DNA of 64,000 bases from Dentipellis sp. KUC8613 (lineage: Eukaryota > Basidiomycota > Agaricomycetes > Russulales > Hericiaceae), in assembly GCA_002286715.1 (NCBI GenBank), contig NSJX01000044.1:116675-180674 (forward strand), read 5' to 3'. Position numbers and translations under genes: made by a program. Positions 1-10,540 of the stretch are shown here, in pieces; position 1 is the stretch's first letter; every line of letters starts with the position of its first letter. The notes beneath the pieces are model-generated. The model made no database searches and was not told the origin of the DNA. It saw only the letters and a list, made by a program, of their open reading frames with translations.

Positions 1-1461
1 CCGGATGGCAGAAAAGCCATTGGCTGCAAATGGGTATTCAGAAAGAAAAGAGATCACACAGGCAAAGTCATAAAATACAAGGCAAGACTTGTTGCTCAAG
101 GATTCTCTCAAGTCCCTGGCGTAGACTACTTCGAAACCTACTCGCCCGTTGTGCGCCTCGAGACGCTATGCGCACTGATCACTCTCGGAACGGAAGCCGA
201 CATGGAGATTGATGTCGTCAATATTGTCGGCGCTTACCTAAACGGGCATCTCGATGAAGAGATCTACATGCACCAGCCACCGCTATTCGGAAACGGCAAC
301 CCTGACGTATGCCAACTCAATCTTTCCTTATACGGCCTAAAGCAATTGGGCTGCGTCTGGAACCAGAAGCTCGACGCCACATTTCATGACCTCGGATTCG
401 AGAAGCTATTCTCGGATCAATGTGTCTACATTCAGCATGCGGGGGAGGAGCTCTGCATAGTAGCAGTGCACGTCGACGATATGACAATCCTCACATCGTC
501 AAAAGACACAATGAAGAAACTAAAAATCGACTTAGAGTCGAAATTCGAGATTTCAGATCTCGGGGAAATCAAGCACGTCGTCGGACTCGAGGTAACACAC
601 GACTGCAGCGCCAGAACATCCAAGGTTGCGCAAACTCAATATGTCACGAAGGTCCTCGAGCGCTTCGGCATGAGCAACTCGCATCCGACGCAGACGCTGC
701 TCGACCCCAACGTGCAGCTATCCAAGAATCCGAATACGAGCGATCGAGATTCCGCTGACGCGATTCAATTTCGTCAGCACTATCAGTTGATTATTGGATC
801 ACTGATGTACGCCTGGCTCGGATCACGGCCCGACATCACCTTTGCCGTACAGCACCTCAGCCAGTTCTCAAGCAACCCGGGTGCCGATCACATGACCGCC
901 GCAAAGCGCGTCCTTCGCTATCTCAACGGGACGCGGAACTTAGGCATTACTTACAAAGGGGGCAAGGGCGATTTTCGCCTCATCGGATATTCGGACGCAG
1001 ATCACGCAGGCGACCCAGACACACGCCGCTCAGTCTCGGGCTATGTCTTCATGCTTGGAGACGGAGCCATCACTTGGAACTCGAAGAAGCAACGGTCAGT
1101 TGCCAAATCGAGCATGGAGGCCGAGTACATGGCGGCAAGTCTCGCCACCTCGGAGCTCGTGTGGCTACGTCAACTTCTTGGCGAACTTGGCATAGCCCAG
1201 ACCGGCCCGACGCAACTCAATGTCGATAACCAAAGCGCGATCGCCAGTGCACACAGCGAATCTAATCATTCGCGAACGCGACATATCGACATTCATTATC
1301 ATTTCGTTCGGGAACGCGTCGCTTCTAACGAAGTGGACGCCATCTACTGCGCATCGGACGACAACCTCGCGGATGCACTCACAAAGGCACTCCCGCGCCC
1401 GAAGCATCAAGATTTTATTAGTAGGATGGGTTTGTCTTCCGGAGTTGAGGGGGAGTGTTGA
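1..1461 (+). CDS. Ty1/copia retrotransposon Pol, C-terminal part (reverse transcriptase and RNase H)
   Basis: The frame is open from base 1 to the TGA at 1459-1461, so the 5' part (gag, protease, integrase, start of RT) lies outside the window. The first 100 residues match the start of the copia RT domain (KWVFRKK, then ETYSPVVRL). The catalytic box near 470-485 reads HVDDM, where most copia elements have YVDDM. RNase H follows (SDADHAGD near 990, SMEAEY near 1110) and the end carries the typical ADALTKALPRP. The stop codon overlaps the first bases of the LTR, which is common in this superfamily. No stop or frameshift is visible in the retained 486 codons, so the element is either young or recently active. 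It would replicate through an RNA intermediate in cytoplasmic particles. Assignment to Ty1/copia is secure; completeness cannot be judged. Confidence 0.95.
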   Translation, partial: PDGRKAIGCKWVFRKKRDHTGKVIKYKARLVAQGFSQVPGVDYFETYSPVVRLETLCALITLGTEADMEIDVVNIVGAYLNGHLDEEIYMHQPPLFGNGNPDVCQLNLSLYGLKQLGCVWNQKLDATFHDLGFEKLFSDQCVYIQHAGEELCIVAVHVDDMTILTSSKDTMKKLKIDLESKFEISDLGEIKHVVGLEVTHDCSARTSKVAQTQYVTKVLERFGMSNSHPTQTLLDPNVQLSKNPNTSDRDSADAIQFRQHYQLIIGSLMYAWLGSRPDITFAVQHLSQFSSNPGADHMTAAKRVLRYLNGTRNLGITYKGGKGDFRLIGYSDADHAGDPDTRRSVSGYVFMLGDGAITWNSKKQRSVAKSSMEAEYMAASLATSELVWLRQLLGELGIAQTGPTQLNVDNQSAIASAHSESNHSRTRHIDIHYHFVRERVASNEVDAIYCASDDNLADALTKALPRPKHQDFISRMGLSSGVEGEC

Positions 1462-1683
1462 GAATAGAATATTCGTGCAACTCCTACAGAGGAGTAGAAC
1501 ACTTAATAAGGAAATACTTAGTCAGCACCGCGTCGCCCATGTTCCCCAAGGGCGACGCACACTCTCGATTACTTTAGAATATTCCATGTATTTAGGATAA
1601 ATACGCGCGACGGTCCTGCAGACCGTCGCTACAATCTACTACTCTACTCTCTCTTCGCCCTCTTCTCTCTCGTCTTTTCAACA
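1456..1683 (+). mobile_element. 3' LTR of the copia element
   Basis: The 228-base segment begins TGTTGA and ends TCAACA, a perfect 6-base terminal inverted repeat with TG...CA ends. A purine run (GAGGGGGAG, 1447-1455) immediately precedes it and is the likely polypurine tract that primes plus-strand synthesis. A TATA-like ATAAATA lies at 1597-1603 and would be the promoter in the U3 part. The region ends in a pyrimidine-rich stretch. The partner 5' LTR is outside the window, so the target-site duplication cannot be checked; the flanking bases on this side are GATGG. Confidence 0.85.
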
Positions 1684-2194
1684 GATGGCCTTCGTGCCCG
1701 ACCGTATGCTCTGCACATCACTCGCGCCGAAACCACTGTAGGTGATGCCGCTGCTATCATGATTTCACTGGATCACTTCTTCATCCTTCCTCAGCTAGCG
1801 TCCATAGAAGAGAGGAGGAATTCCGATACACAATTATCGACGTCCTTCTCTAACCCTATAGAACTTGTTTCCGCCCGTGGGGAAATCCTGGCTCGCTATC
1901 GCCTTCGGCAAGACGATGGGGAGATAGCGAACAGTGGAATAGCGAGTTTGCGAGGATAGACGGCGTGTGTATAGCATATCGAGGTAGGGTACTGGCATAG
2001 CCTTTGTCGAAACCTACAGGCGTTAACAAGTACGGCAACACCAGGGGAGAAGGCGATACATGGAAACTGACGGAAAGAAGTAAAGGTATCGTATCGTAGT
2101 GGTATCACAAGCGGACAGAGAACAGGAATACATGGGCATTCGTCAAAACCACACCATCGTACTAAGATGCGCGCGAGATGGCAGTTATTCAAGC
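1684..2194. other. Intergenic between the LTR and the next gene
   Basis: I see no convincing gene. Short frames on both strands lack family features. This is the 3' flank of the minus-strand gene that ends at 2195. Confidence 0.5.
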
Positions 2195-4449
2195 TCACGC
2201 AGTGAGCATCAGGTATATCGTAGTGTTCCCGTCCTTCACGACCTCGCTAATAAGGGAGTCAGTCGCGAGCGCCTGATCCTTCGATTTCTCGAAGACCGCA
2301 TTCTGATCAAGCTGTGCAGCCTGGTCGGGGTGCTCCTGGCGCTCTTTCCACAGCAGCGCGGAGAGTCGGTCGGTGGAGGTGATGTTGTCTATATATGGCA
2401 TCTCGGTCAGAGGATAGAGACAATTTACTCGAGTAGGATAGACGTACGTGTACTTGTCCTAAGAATTGACCCGGTGCCGTGGATGCATCCACCAGAACCA
2501 CCTGGGAAAGGTAGATCAGATACATGATGAGAGAACGTCGTAGTTTGAGAGGCGATACGTACCCTGGGCATTCGCGGGATGAGTGCAAATTGTAAGTTTG
2601 ACTGATACCGCAGCGGTTTGAACAGCTGCTCTTGGATGTTCCTGAATATAGACAAAGAGGAATGGTCAGACGATCAGCAGATCAACGACTCTTATGCAAT
2701 TGACTCACGCCGCCAAGGTATTTGTTCCATTCCTGGATACGTTTCTTGTCATTTTCGAGGGCATCCGTCAATTTCTTGTACTCCGTTTCCCAAGAAGCGT
2801 CCAACTGGACACGAGGATTCGTCAGAATGATCAATAGCACCGATGGGAACGACGCACTCCAAGTTTCTTGAAGCATTCTTCGATCTTCGTCTTCGCAGCA
2901 AGGAACGCAGTGTTCACATCGTCGCTGTCGAGCTTCGTGACGTCGATGGATTGAAGGTTTACTACTGCCTCCGCGGCAGCTTTCAATGCGGCCAATGTGT
3001 CGGCGATAGCGCTAGTCCGCGGCGTCAGCGCGATGTAAAGGCAATCACGAGTAGATCAACCCACGTCTCGAGAGGATCCAGGTGCTCGTAAGTTCTGTCG
3101 GAAGTCGCGGTGAACTTGTTCGCGAGTACGCGACAGATCGCCATGAAAGCATAAGCACGCTCGCGGTACGGACGCCTGACTTTGCCGCCCTGTTTCGGTA
3201 GTTCGTTGTAATTCTCCGGAAGATTGAGTCCAGGGAGTTTCTGTTGAGAGCATGAGCACGCGGGTATGATCAACCTGGCGAAAAACAGCTCTACCTGGAG
3301 AAGTTTTTCGAAGGCTTCATATTTAGTCTGGACTGAAGGAAGCGTCAGGTTCCCTGAGCTGATTACAGAGTCTAGTTCTTCCAAGAGGCTAATGGGACGT
3401 CAGTGCCGCGTCGTTCCAAAAGGCTGGCTTGATAATACCTTTTCGCGCTATCCCACACTTCCTGCGACGTGAGATGCCGCTTCCAGGCCTTCTGAACGTC
3501 CTTGTTCACCCCGATGCCTAGCGCGCCGTATATGAGCATACCAGAAGCGACGCCCAATTCGAAAAATTCCTGTTACGAGTAAATTAGAACCACGTGCAGA
3601 CTTTCGTCGGGATCACGCTGACCGAATTATACGCTGCCGTCTTGAGCTTCGTCCTCACGTTACCCAAGCTGTCCTTAATCGTGCTGAGAAGCCTCTTGGC
3701 TTTACTGTAAGGAGCTTCAGCAATGTGCGCGAGTCCCAAAACTGACGGTCACTCACGTTTCCTTCGTGAAATTTTTGCTGAAAAGGCTCGAAAAATGCAA
3801 ATAGATGGCAGATAGCAAGCTGGTATCGTCGTGCTTTGAAGCTATGTCTTTGTCAGGTGGGGCATCTGCCAAGGCGCCGAGTTTCTGACAAGGGACAGCA
3901 AGAAAAAATATGTCAAGCCAACGTGACCAGCCCTAAGGAACAGATCTTACCTTCAGCTCCCCATCGGTGTACAAGCTTCCGAAGATATCTCGCAGATCTT
4001 TTCTGTTACTCTTCCACTTCGTGACATCGGCGATACAGTCCGTGACAGAAGTCGTGCGTGGCAGGTATAACAACGACTCATCGTAGGTGACGTTGATTAT
4101 CTTGTACAAGATTCTAGGCACCAAACGAGCATGAGAAAAGATCGATACACAGCGGGCATAACACCTACTGCTCCAAAGGGTCGATGGCAGCACTGTACTT
4201 GTCCCAGGTGCCCCAGTCATTCGTGGTCTCGACCTCCTTGATAAGCGTGTTGATCTTGTTACGGATATCCCGGGAGGCGCTGACGGTCCTGTACGCGATC
4301 TGCGAGTTGCGCTGGAAGGAGGAGACATCCCGAGCTGCGAGACGCAGAAGTTCGGTGGCCAACTCCGTCGCAGGGTATTCGTCAGGGCTCCGCGTAAGAT
4401 CGTCGACGAGAGAGTAGGGCTGGTGGTTCTGGGCTTGCTGCGCGGCCAT
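2195..4449 (-). CDS. Uncharacterised multi-exon, mostly helical protein
   Basis: The start is the ATG at 4449. Exons supported by splice sites and phase are 4169-4449 and 3951-4113, then four or five more down to about 2683. Three short exons near 2600, 2470 and 2401-2195 end with the stop at 2195. The predicted protein is rich in long amphipathic helices, with a coiled-coil stretch (QEWNKYLGG region, about 2700-2790) and no signal peptide or recognisable enzyme motif. One junction near 2640 does not close in phase with the best-looking downstream frame. That could be a missed intron, a sequence error or a frameshift. I do not recognise the family. An alpha-helical membrane-active protein is conceivable from the helix content, but nothing in the sequence proves it. 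Confidence 0.6.
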
Positions 4450-4498
4450 GATGAGAATACACTAGGAAGTGTGGGGCGTTCTATGAACGCGGGTATCG

Positions 4499-4506
4499 TA
4501 TTTATA
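4499..4506 (-). promoter_or_regulatory. Probable TATA box of the uncharacterised minus-strand gene
   Basis: On the minus strand this reads TATAAATA, about 50 bases upstream of the ATG at 4449. Confidence 0.5.
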
Positions 4507-6657
4507 CGGCCAGACCTAACGCGGGGGGAAATGGTAGAATTATCAGTGTGATTGGAATGGGTCGGGATGCCGATTCCGAGAATAAGATTCAACTCAGAGA
4601 CGCGGAAAGCGACGTGCGTTTCGATCTAGGATAACAGAAAGGGCAACACGAAGAAGAGTGACTCCTGCAATGCGGACTGTCCTCGACGTCTCCGCGGGGC
4701 TGGAAGAAGCACTAACATGGCTCTGAGATGCGGAACGCCCACGGCAGATCGTGTCCAAAGCACCCTTACCCACGAGTTAGACAGGATACGGTAATTCGGA
4801 GTTGAATCTGAAAGACATGAGGCAAAAGGGGAAGACCACAGCGGCAAACCGGGTCATCGCATAGACGTCGCATTCCGCGAGCTAGCTTAGACAGACGTGC
4901 TCAGCACAGCAAACAAGGCACGGGCGCGACCTGATGTCTATCGTGGATAACTGATACTGCGACAGAATCGAGATACCAGAGATGAACGGCGAGGGCCGCA
5001 AGGTGGCACACATCTGTCCTATATGGCATGCAATGTGGTGAGAGGAAGCGAGTAAGTGGCAATTCAGTGACGTTACTCACCAATGTTATGCACATGTATG
5101 GTCCGGTATCAACGCGGATCAAGCGTCCAGTTGTTTCAGTATCACGGGCAGGGGGCCTGGGCTACACGAGGTCGGGAATGCCATTGTCGTCGACGAAGTA
5201 TGACAAGCCAGCTGTGCTCCTGTACTAGCACGCTGCTGGTTCGTGCTTTCGATGACTTGGGAAAGATGAGAAGACATGGTCTGCTACTTTCGTATAAATC
5301 ATCCCGGTGGTATACGGGGTGGTCTCTTGTAATCCGAAGAGATACAACAGGACACGCGTATGCGTGGTCGTGGTGGTCACGGTCTTGAAGACTTCATGGT
5401 AGCCCTTGCCGAAGGCCTGGCTTTGCTTGAACGGCAGTTGCCGAGATGGTTGAAAGTCCGATCCTGATAGAGCCCTTCAGTAATTATGGCATACATAACG
5501 CGTCAGGCTGTACATGGTATACTAACTAACTTTGAACTTCATATAATGTCCTCGACAGCCACTCAAAGGGTTCTCTGTGTTTCTTTCCCGACATTCTCGG
5601 GGAGGTGTCATCCGATCGGCTAGGGCGCGGCGGCCTCGCGATTTCCGTTCGTTACTGCGGTGACTTGGTGCCACGCTGGAACCTCATGGCCAGCGGCTTG
5701 CCGGAGGCAACCATGCATGCATAGAGTGATGCGACGAGGCCAAGCAAGAATACTGGCAAGTATCTCATGTGTTGCGGTGCGCCATTTTCTCCCAATATCT
5801 GTTACTTCTTGTGAAACGCTTTTATAGAATATTTTCCGTTTTCTCCCCGCATGCTCGGTCACCGACTCACCTATAGCTAATGGCCTGTCACCTATCAAGT
5901 TTTTTCGTGATTGATGAGCCTATCCACGTTCCTTCTGTTGCTGTGCAAACCTTCCCAAGGTGCGTGTTTCTGGAGCGTCGTACAGTTCTACCGCCTCGGA
6001 ATGTTATGAAACTCTAAATACTCCTCACCGTTTCCGAGTCGTCGAGTACAACTCTGACGTCCTCTCCACAGATATACCTCGGTCATCATCCGGCTACGCT
6101 TAGGGCCTTGTACATCACGATTATCAGTCCGCCGATGATCGTATTTGAACGATAAAATTGCTCAGGCTCGCGATGTGCGATAAGCAAGTACCATCGATTT
6201 CACGTATGACCAGGAAAACACGTTGCTAGCACGTGCTGTTCCGAGCGGATCACTAAGGGCCTCGTGGATGCTTTCCATTGCTCTCCGTTCACAAGCGGTA
6301 TACGAGCCTCTGGCAGAACACCTGGAACCAGGCATCAACAGTTCATCATGCATGTGCCGCCCAGTTACGACTGTATAATGCAGCGCCTCGACTCTTCTGG
6401 AAATGGCTCGTCCCCCAAAATACGAGCCTTATGGTACGCTTCACAGCTCCGGGACTTTGTGCGCGATTCTACGAGCATGAAGGTCCTCGTCGCCAGAGCG
6501 CGTACACCCCAACATGATACACGTGTCTCAGTACGGCATGTGAGTGTTCATAGATGTGTGGCTGGGCCCGCCTCGCTTGCTCGTACGTATAAGACGTGAA
6601 TCCTGCTGAAACGGTCGTCCCAAACAGCCCTCTTTCTTGAAGCTCTCTACTACCATC
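4507..6657. other. Long intergenic stretch
   Basis: More than 2 kb with only short frames on either strand. None has family features, credible splice signals or biased codon use. It separates two divergently transcribed genes and holds their promoters. Decayed repeats cannot be excluded by eye. Confidence 0.45.
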
Positions 6658-7449
6658 ATGTTTCGGTCAACTTATCCTGCTATGTCGCCTTTCGTTCAGC
6701 TCGATAGTATGTTTCTCGCCTAACCTCAGGAGTGCACGAATATTGACTAGCATCTTAGAGGCACTGCCACCTGTAATTGAAGCGATTCGCTCAGACTGGA
6801 TTACGTCTTGCCAGAGCGCCGCAGTAGTGGTAAGTCTGTCTAAACCGTAGCTATCGAAGGTAGAGGTTTCTCTTACACAACTGCTGTCTAGTCAGCTTTG
6901 TTTGCGTCTATAGCCGCCCAGCTTCTTTCAACGATGGGTCTCACCGGAGGCGCGACCTCAGGCGTAACAAACGCCGCCGCACTGAAGGCCCTGATGGTTT
7001 TTGCTTATAGCTCTCTGTTACTCAGCTGTAGCGCCACGATCAGCTCGCTGATCCTGATCGATGCGTTTGGCGAGCTCCCGATGCACGCGGCCCGCATCAA
7101 GGATGTGCCCAAACGGGAGGATACTGTGGGAGCGAGCACGTCAGAACTGTTGGAGATGTTCGGGGCGCGGCCTACATGGAAATGGGTCATGTACCATTGT
7201 GAGTCCAATGTCTGCTTTTTCTGCGGCTAGAGCTCAAATGCTTCGAAAGGGTTGGTGTGTCTGGTTGGCGGGATTTGCTCTATGGTGATGCAGATTATAC
7301 TCTATGTGTGGCTTACTGAAGGACTCGCAGTCAAAATCGTGCTGCTTCTTGTGACTGTGTTTGCTGTGCTGCCTCTGCTCTTTCTCATTCCCGCTCGCCG
7401 CCGTCATGCATTTTCAGCTCCACACTCGCCTAGTAGCCCCGGTGCATGA
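6658..7449 (+). CDS. Small multipass membrane protein, function unknown
   Basis: Four exons close in phase: 6658-6706, 6759-6829, 6892-7198 and 7250-7449, giving 208 residues. Introns are 51-62 bases with GT...AG ends. Exon 3 encodes a hydrophobic segment (ALMVFAYSSLLLSC and onward). Exon 4 encodes two more (around MVMQIILYVW and IVLLLVTVFAVLPLLF), followed by a short basic tail (ARRRH). The N-terminal 45 residues are polar. The arrangement suggests three or four transmembrane helices in an unplaced membrane. I do not recognise a named family; short membrane proteins of this type are common and uncharacterised in basidiomycetes. The ATG at 6658 was chosen because it opens the only frame that joins through all three introns. 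Confidence 0.65.
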
Positions 7450-9452
7450 TTATTGAAAAAAAAATATTGCGTCGCGCCTATTGTTTGCGCTATGGTGTCT
7501 TATTTGTCGGGATCATTCGGTCATGCCATTCGTTTCTACATACCAACATGCATAGAACTGCCATAGGCTCTGTACAATATGTAAATACTATGAGACATTA
7601 CACTTGGAGTATAGAGTAATTATTTATAGGATCTTCTCCCAGCGGCTAAAATCCCATGGTCAGAGCTACTTTCTGTATCGCAGGTGACATACTTAGCATC
7701 GTATGATATGCGTCCCGTTCGTGGACTACAGTGCGCACCGCGGCTGTCCAGGGACAGCCCCGGACAGTTCTACGCAAAGAAATGGGCGTTCAACAGGCCA
7801 CGTTGCATCCTCACTCCCGTTGAAAATGAGATCCAGTGAAGCTGCAAGATAAGAAGGCAATGGTCCAGGCGGCCCTGCGGTTTTCATGACGCTCGGGATA
7901 CAGGCTCACCAATCCACGGGTGACTTCCCATCCGTGATACTTGAGTGCCAACTCGCCCTGGCGATCTGTGAAGAGAGCTGAAGTGAGATGTAAATATGTC
8001 GAGCGGGAGCTACCGATTGGGCAAGAAGTGCCCGTATCCGACCCGAAAGGCTCGCGGGAGAAGCTTGTTCGGTTTACCAGAGCATTTGAAACTCCGTGGT
8101 GCTGGGGATAAGCATCAAGCGAATTCGGGCTCGTCTGCGTCCTCTAGCGAATTGTGGATAGTGATATCAGGGAGGTATCCGCATGAGACGAATAACCCCG
8201 GGCCAGAGCCCTATGTGGTCTAACCCAATGGACGGATGAAAAACGCATGTTGGTGTGATCTTCAGCTGCAGCCTCGCCCCCATGCACGTACGAGGCTCTT
8301 TTTCACTCCGGCTCACTGAAATCTCCGCCTTCTATGCAGCCCATATTCAGAACACGTCCGACTCCGAGTCGAAAAAAATCTCAATGGCTTACCTTTGCCG
8401 CTCCCAGCGTTTCGGCGTTGGTGAACACTCCAAACCATTGTTGTCAGTCGTCCACTTTTCTTCGCTGACACGGGTACGCGTGAATCAGAAGGTAGCATCG
8501 CTAGAAAGGCAGAAACAGTCAAGGCGCGCGAGAGTATGAGCCAGAGCGATGCATTTACTAGCAAACATAACCAATTGACCGTCCATTGACGCACCATAGT
8601 TTGCGAATTGCGCCGGCAGCTAATCCGGAGTCCTACGTGCGATATGACTGTTTTGGAGTTGTTCCCTGAATCCGCAGCATCTAGCGTTAGTATTCACGGC
8701 TTCACAACATACCTGTCGGTGAGATGCACATGCCCCGTGCGGAGTCGGGTTCACAAACAGAATCCCAATTCGGAAGCGCTGCGGACGAGCTTTCGTACAG
8801 GTACCGCAGCGTGGACAGTTGGCTGCACAGGCTACAAAGCCTGCATCGGCAATGTATCGGCACCCGCGTAATCTGTGTATGCACGAGGAGAACGGTCAAT
8901 GCAGAACAATCGCAGAAGTACGTGGTAAAACAGAATTATAGTCGCAGAAAGGTCGCAAGATTAATTTCGTCTACGGTCCATATGGTTGACGATATCTCTG
9001 AGCCATTCAAAACGAATTCACATACCCATGCTTGATGCCTTCATACAATGAGGGGCGATTTTTTCTTTCTCCGTCCAATGAGTTTGGCGAAACGAGATGA
9101 AAAAGTGAAGAGAGCAGTGCTAGAGGGACGAGAAAGGGTATTCGGGGACTCCAACGGTTCGCCCGGGCCGGCAGCTTGTTGTAGTCAATCATCGATGATT
9201 GACCATCGTCTGCATCCACGCGCATCATGCGGTAGCGCAGCCTCAGTGTCGCTCGAACATTTCCGGGTGTTCGAGGCAAGGGCGAAGTAAATGTTTGTGG
9301 TAACTGGTCGGCTTTTTCTTTCCGTGAGAGCCTCCTTTCCCTCGATTGGGACACGGATTCGTTTCAGCGCGGATGATCAACTTGAGAACGTATAGGTGAA
9401 TCATATTCCTTCTAACCAGTCCGAAGAGTAGATAGACTTACATTCTTACAAA
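7450..9452. other. Intergenic, with a possible minus-strand gene remnant at about 7729-8250
   Basis: On the minus strand, short protein-like frames lie near 8150-8000 and 7980-7920, with a canonical donor and acceptor between them, and another near 7880-7729. I could not join them without an unusually short intron. They could be a small gene, an unusual exon chain or a decayed copy. The stretch from 8600 to 9450 shows nothing I can support. Confidence 0.25.
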
Positions 9453-9899
9453 TTAGTCTTCCTCACGGGACCTTTTTCGAGACGTCCGAGCGTGCGTTTG
9501 CAACGCTTGGCACGTGGCGACATCCATGTTCGGGATCATCATCGGCCAGATCCTCTCAAACAGGCAACCAGAAGGCCTCGTTTCAACCTCGAGGAAGAGA
9601 AATATAGATGGAGAGACTCCATCTGTAAGCCGAGATAGGAGTCTGAAATGGCCATGACGGAGCTTCGAGTGGCCATCTGATATACACGAAGCTGCAGCGT
9701 GTCCCGAGGTCGTGGGATGTCCCTCTCCAACATCGACCACGAACCCATGGATATACGGGCATATCTGCGGAAGGCTAGTCGAAGAGCAACGCAGAAGGTA
9801 CCAGGTACCCACTGTGGTTGCCAAAGTATACAAGCGGCGCGGCGCAACCTTCGGAACGCAGTACCGCTTGGATCTTCGACAAGGCTCGGAAATGCTCAT
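9453..9899 (-). CDS. Possible hypothetical protein or 3' exon, minus strand
   Basis: A 148-codon frame ends at 9453 with a strongly basic and acidic tail (TSRKRSREED), which resembles a nuclear-localisation-like C-terminus. Nothing else in it is recognisable. A second minus-strand frame overlaps it (9539-9847), so the true exon structure is unclear. This may be the last exon of a gene extending upstream to about 10260. Low confidence. Confidence 0.2.
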   Translation of the reverse strand: MSISEPCRRSKRYCVPKVAPRRLYTLATTVGTWYLLRCSSTSLPQICPYIHGFVVDVGEGHPTTSGHAAASCISDGHSKLRHGHFRLLSRLTDGVSPSIFLFLEVETRPSGCLFERIWPMMIPNMDVATCQALQTHARTSRKRSREED

Positions 9900-10540
9900 A
9901 TGTCGGTCCCAGGAACCCGAAAGGGATACGTCATTCCCATCCTCGAAAACGCGTTAGCCAGCAGGATCCAGCGTTGGGCATCCAACAGACAACAGACTCA
10001 CGGACGGCGACGTCTAATGAAGTGGGTAGCGAATATCTGCCAACTGATGATCATTACTGCCCTAGCTGCCGCAAAGTGACGAGAAATTCTTTCATGGAGA
10101 AGACTTGGATTGTCAGGTACCTCGGCTCTCAGCTTGTGCTTGTAGCAATTGACCGGGCAACGAGCAGGCGGCATTGTCCGGCGGGTGTTCACGGTGCCTA
10201 ACTGCAATGCCCTCGGGCAGCCTGCAACTATATCGTTGCGCCCTGAAGACATCCTCAAGGCCACAACACTGTCAACGCCAATACAAATTCTCCCAGCGGT
10301 CCTCGAGCAACCAATGACGCACCTCTGCGCGTCCGCGGAATTTCTGATCGATCACGAAGGAAACCCGGCGGAAATGCGTATATGTATCTAACGTACTGCA
10401 GCTGCGGGCGTGTCATTGACACCTTCCATACGTGCCAGGGCCCTGAGCCTCCGTGCGGCCCTCGGTCTCTGCAGCCTCGCCTCAGACCCCACCGCCTCGT
10501 CTAAGTGCCCATCGCGTCGGCCTGCTGGACTCGTCGGTCG

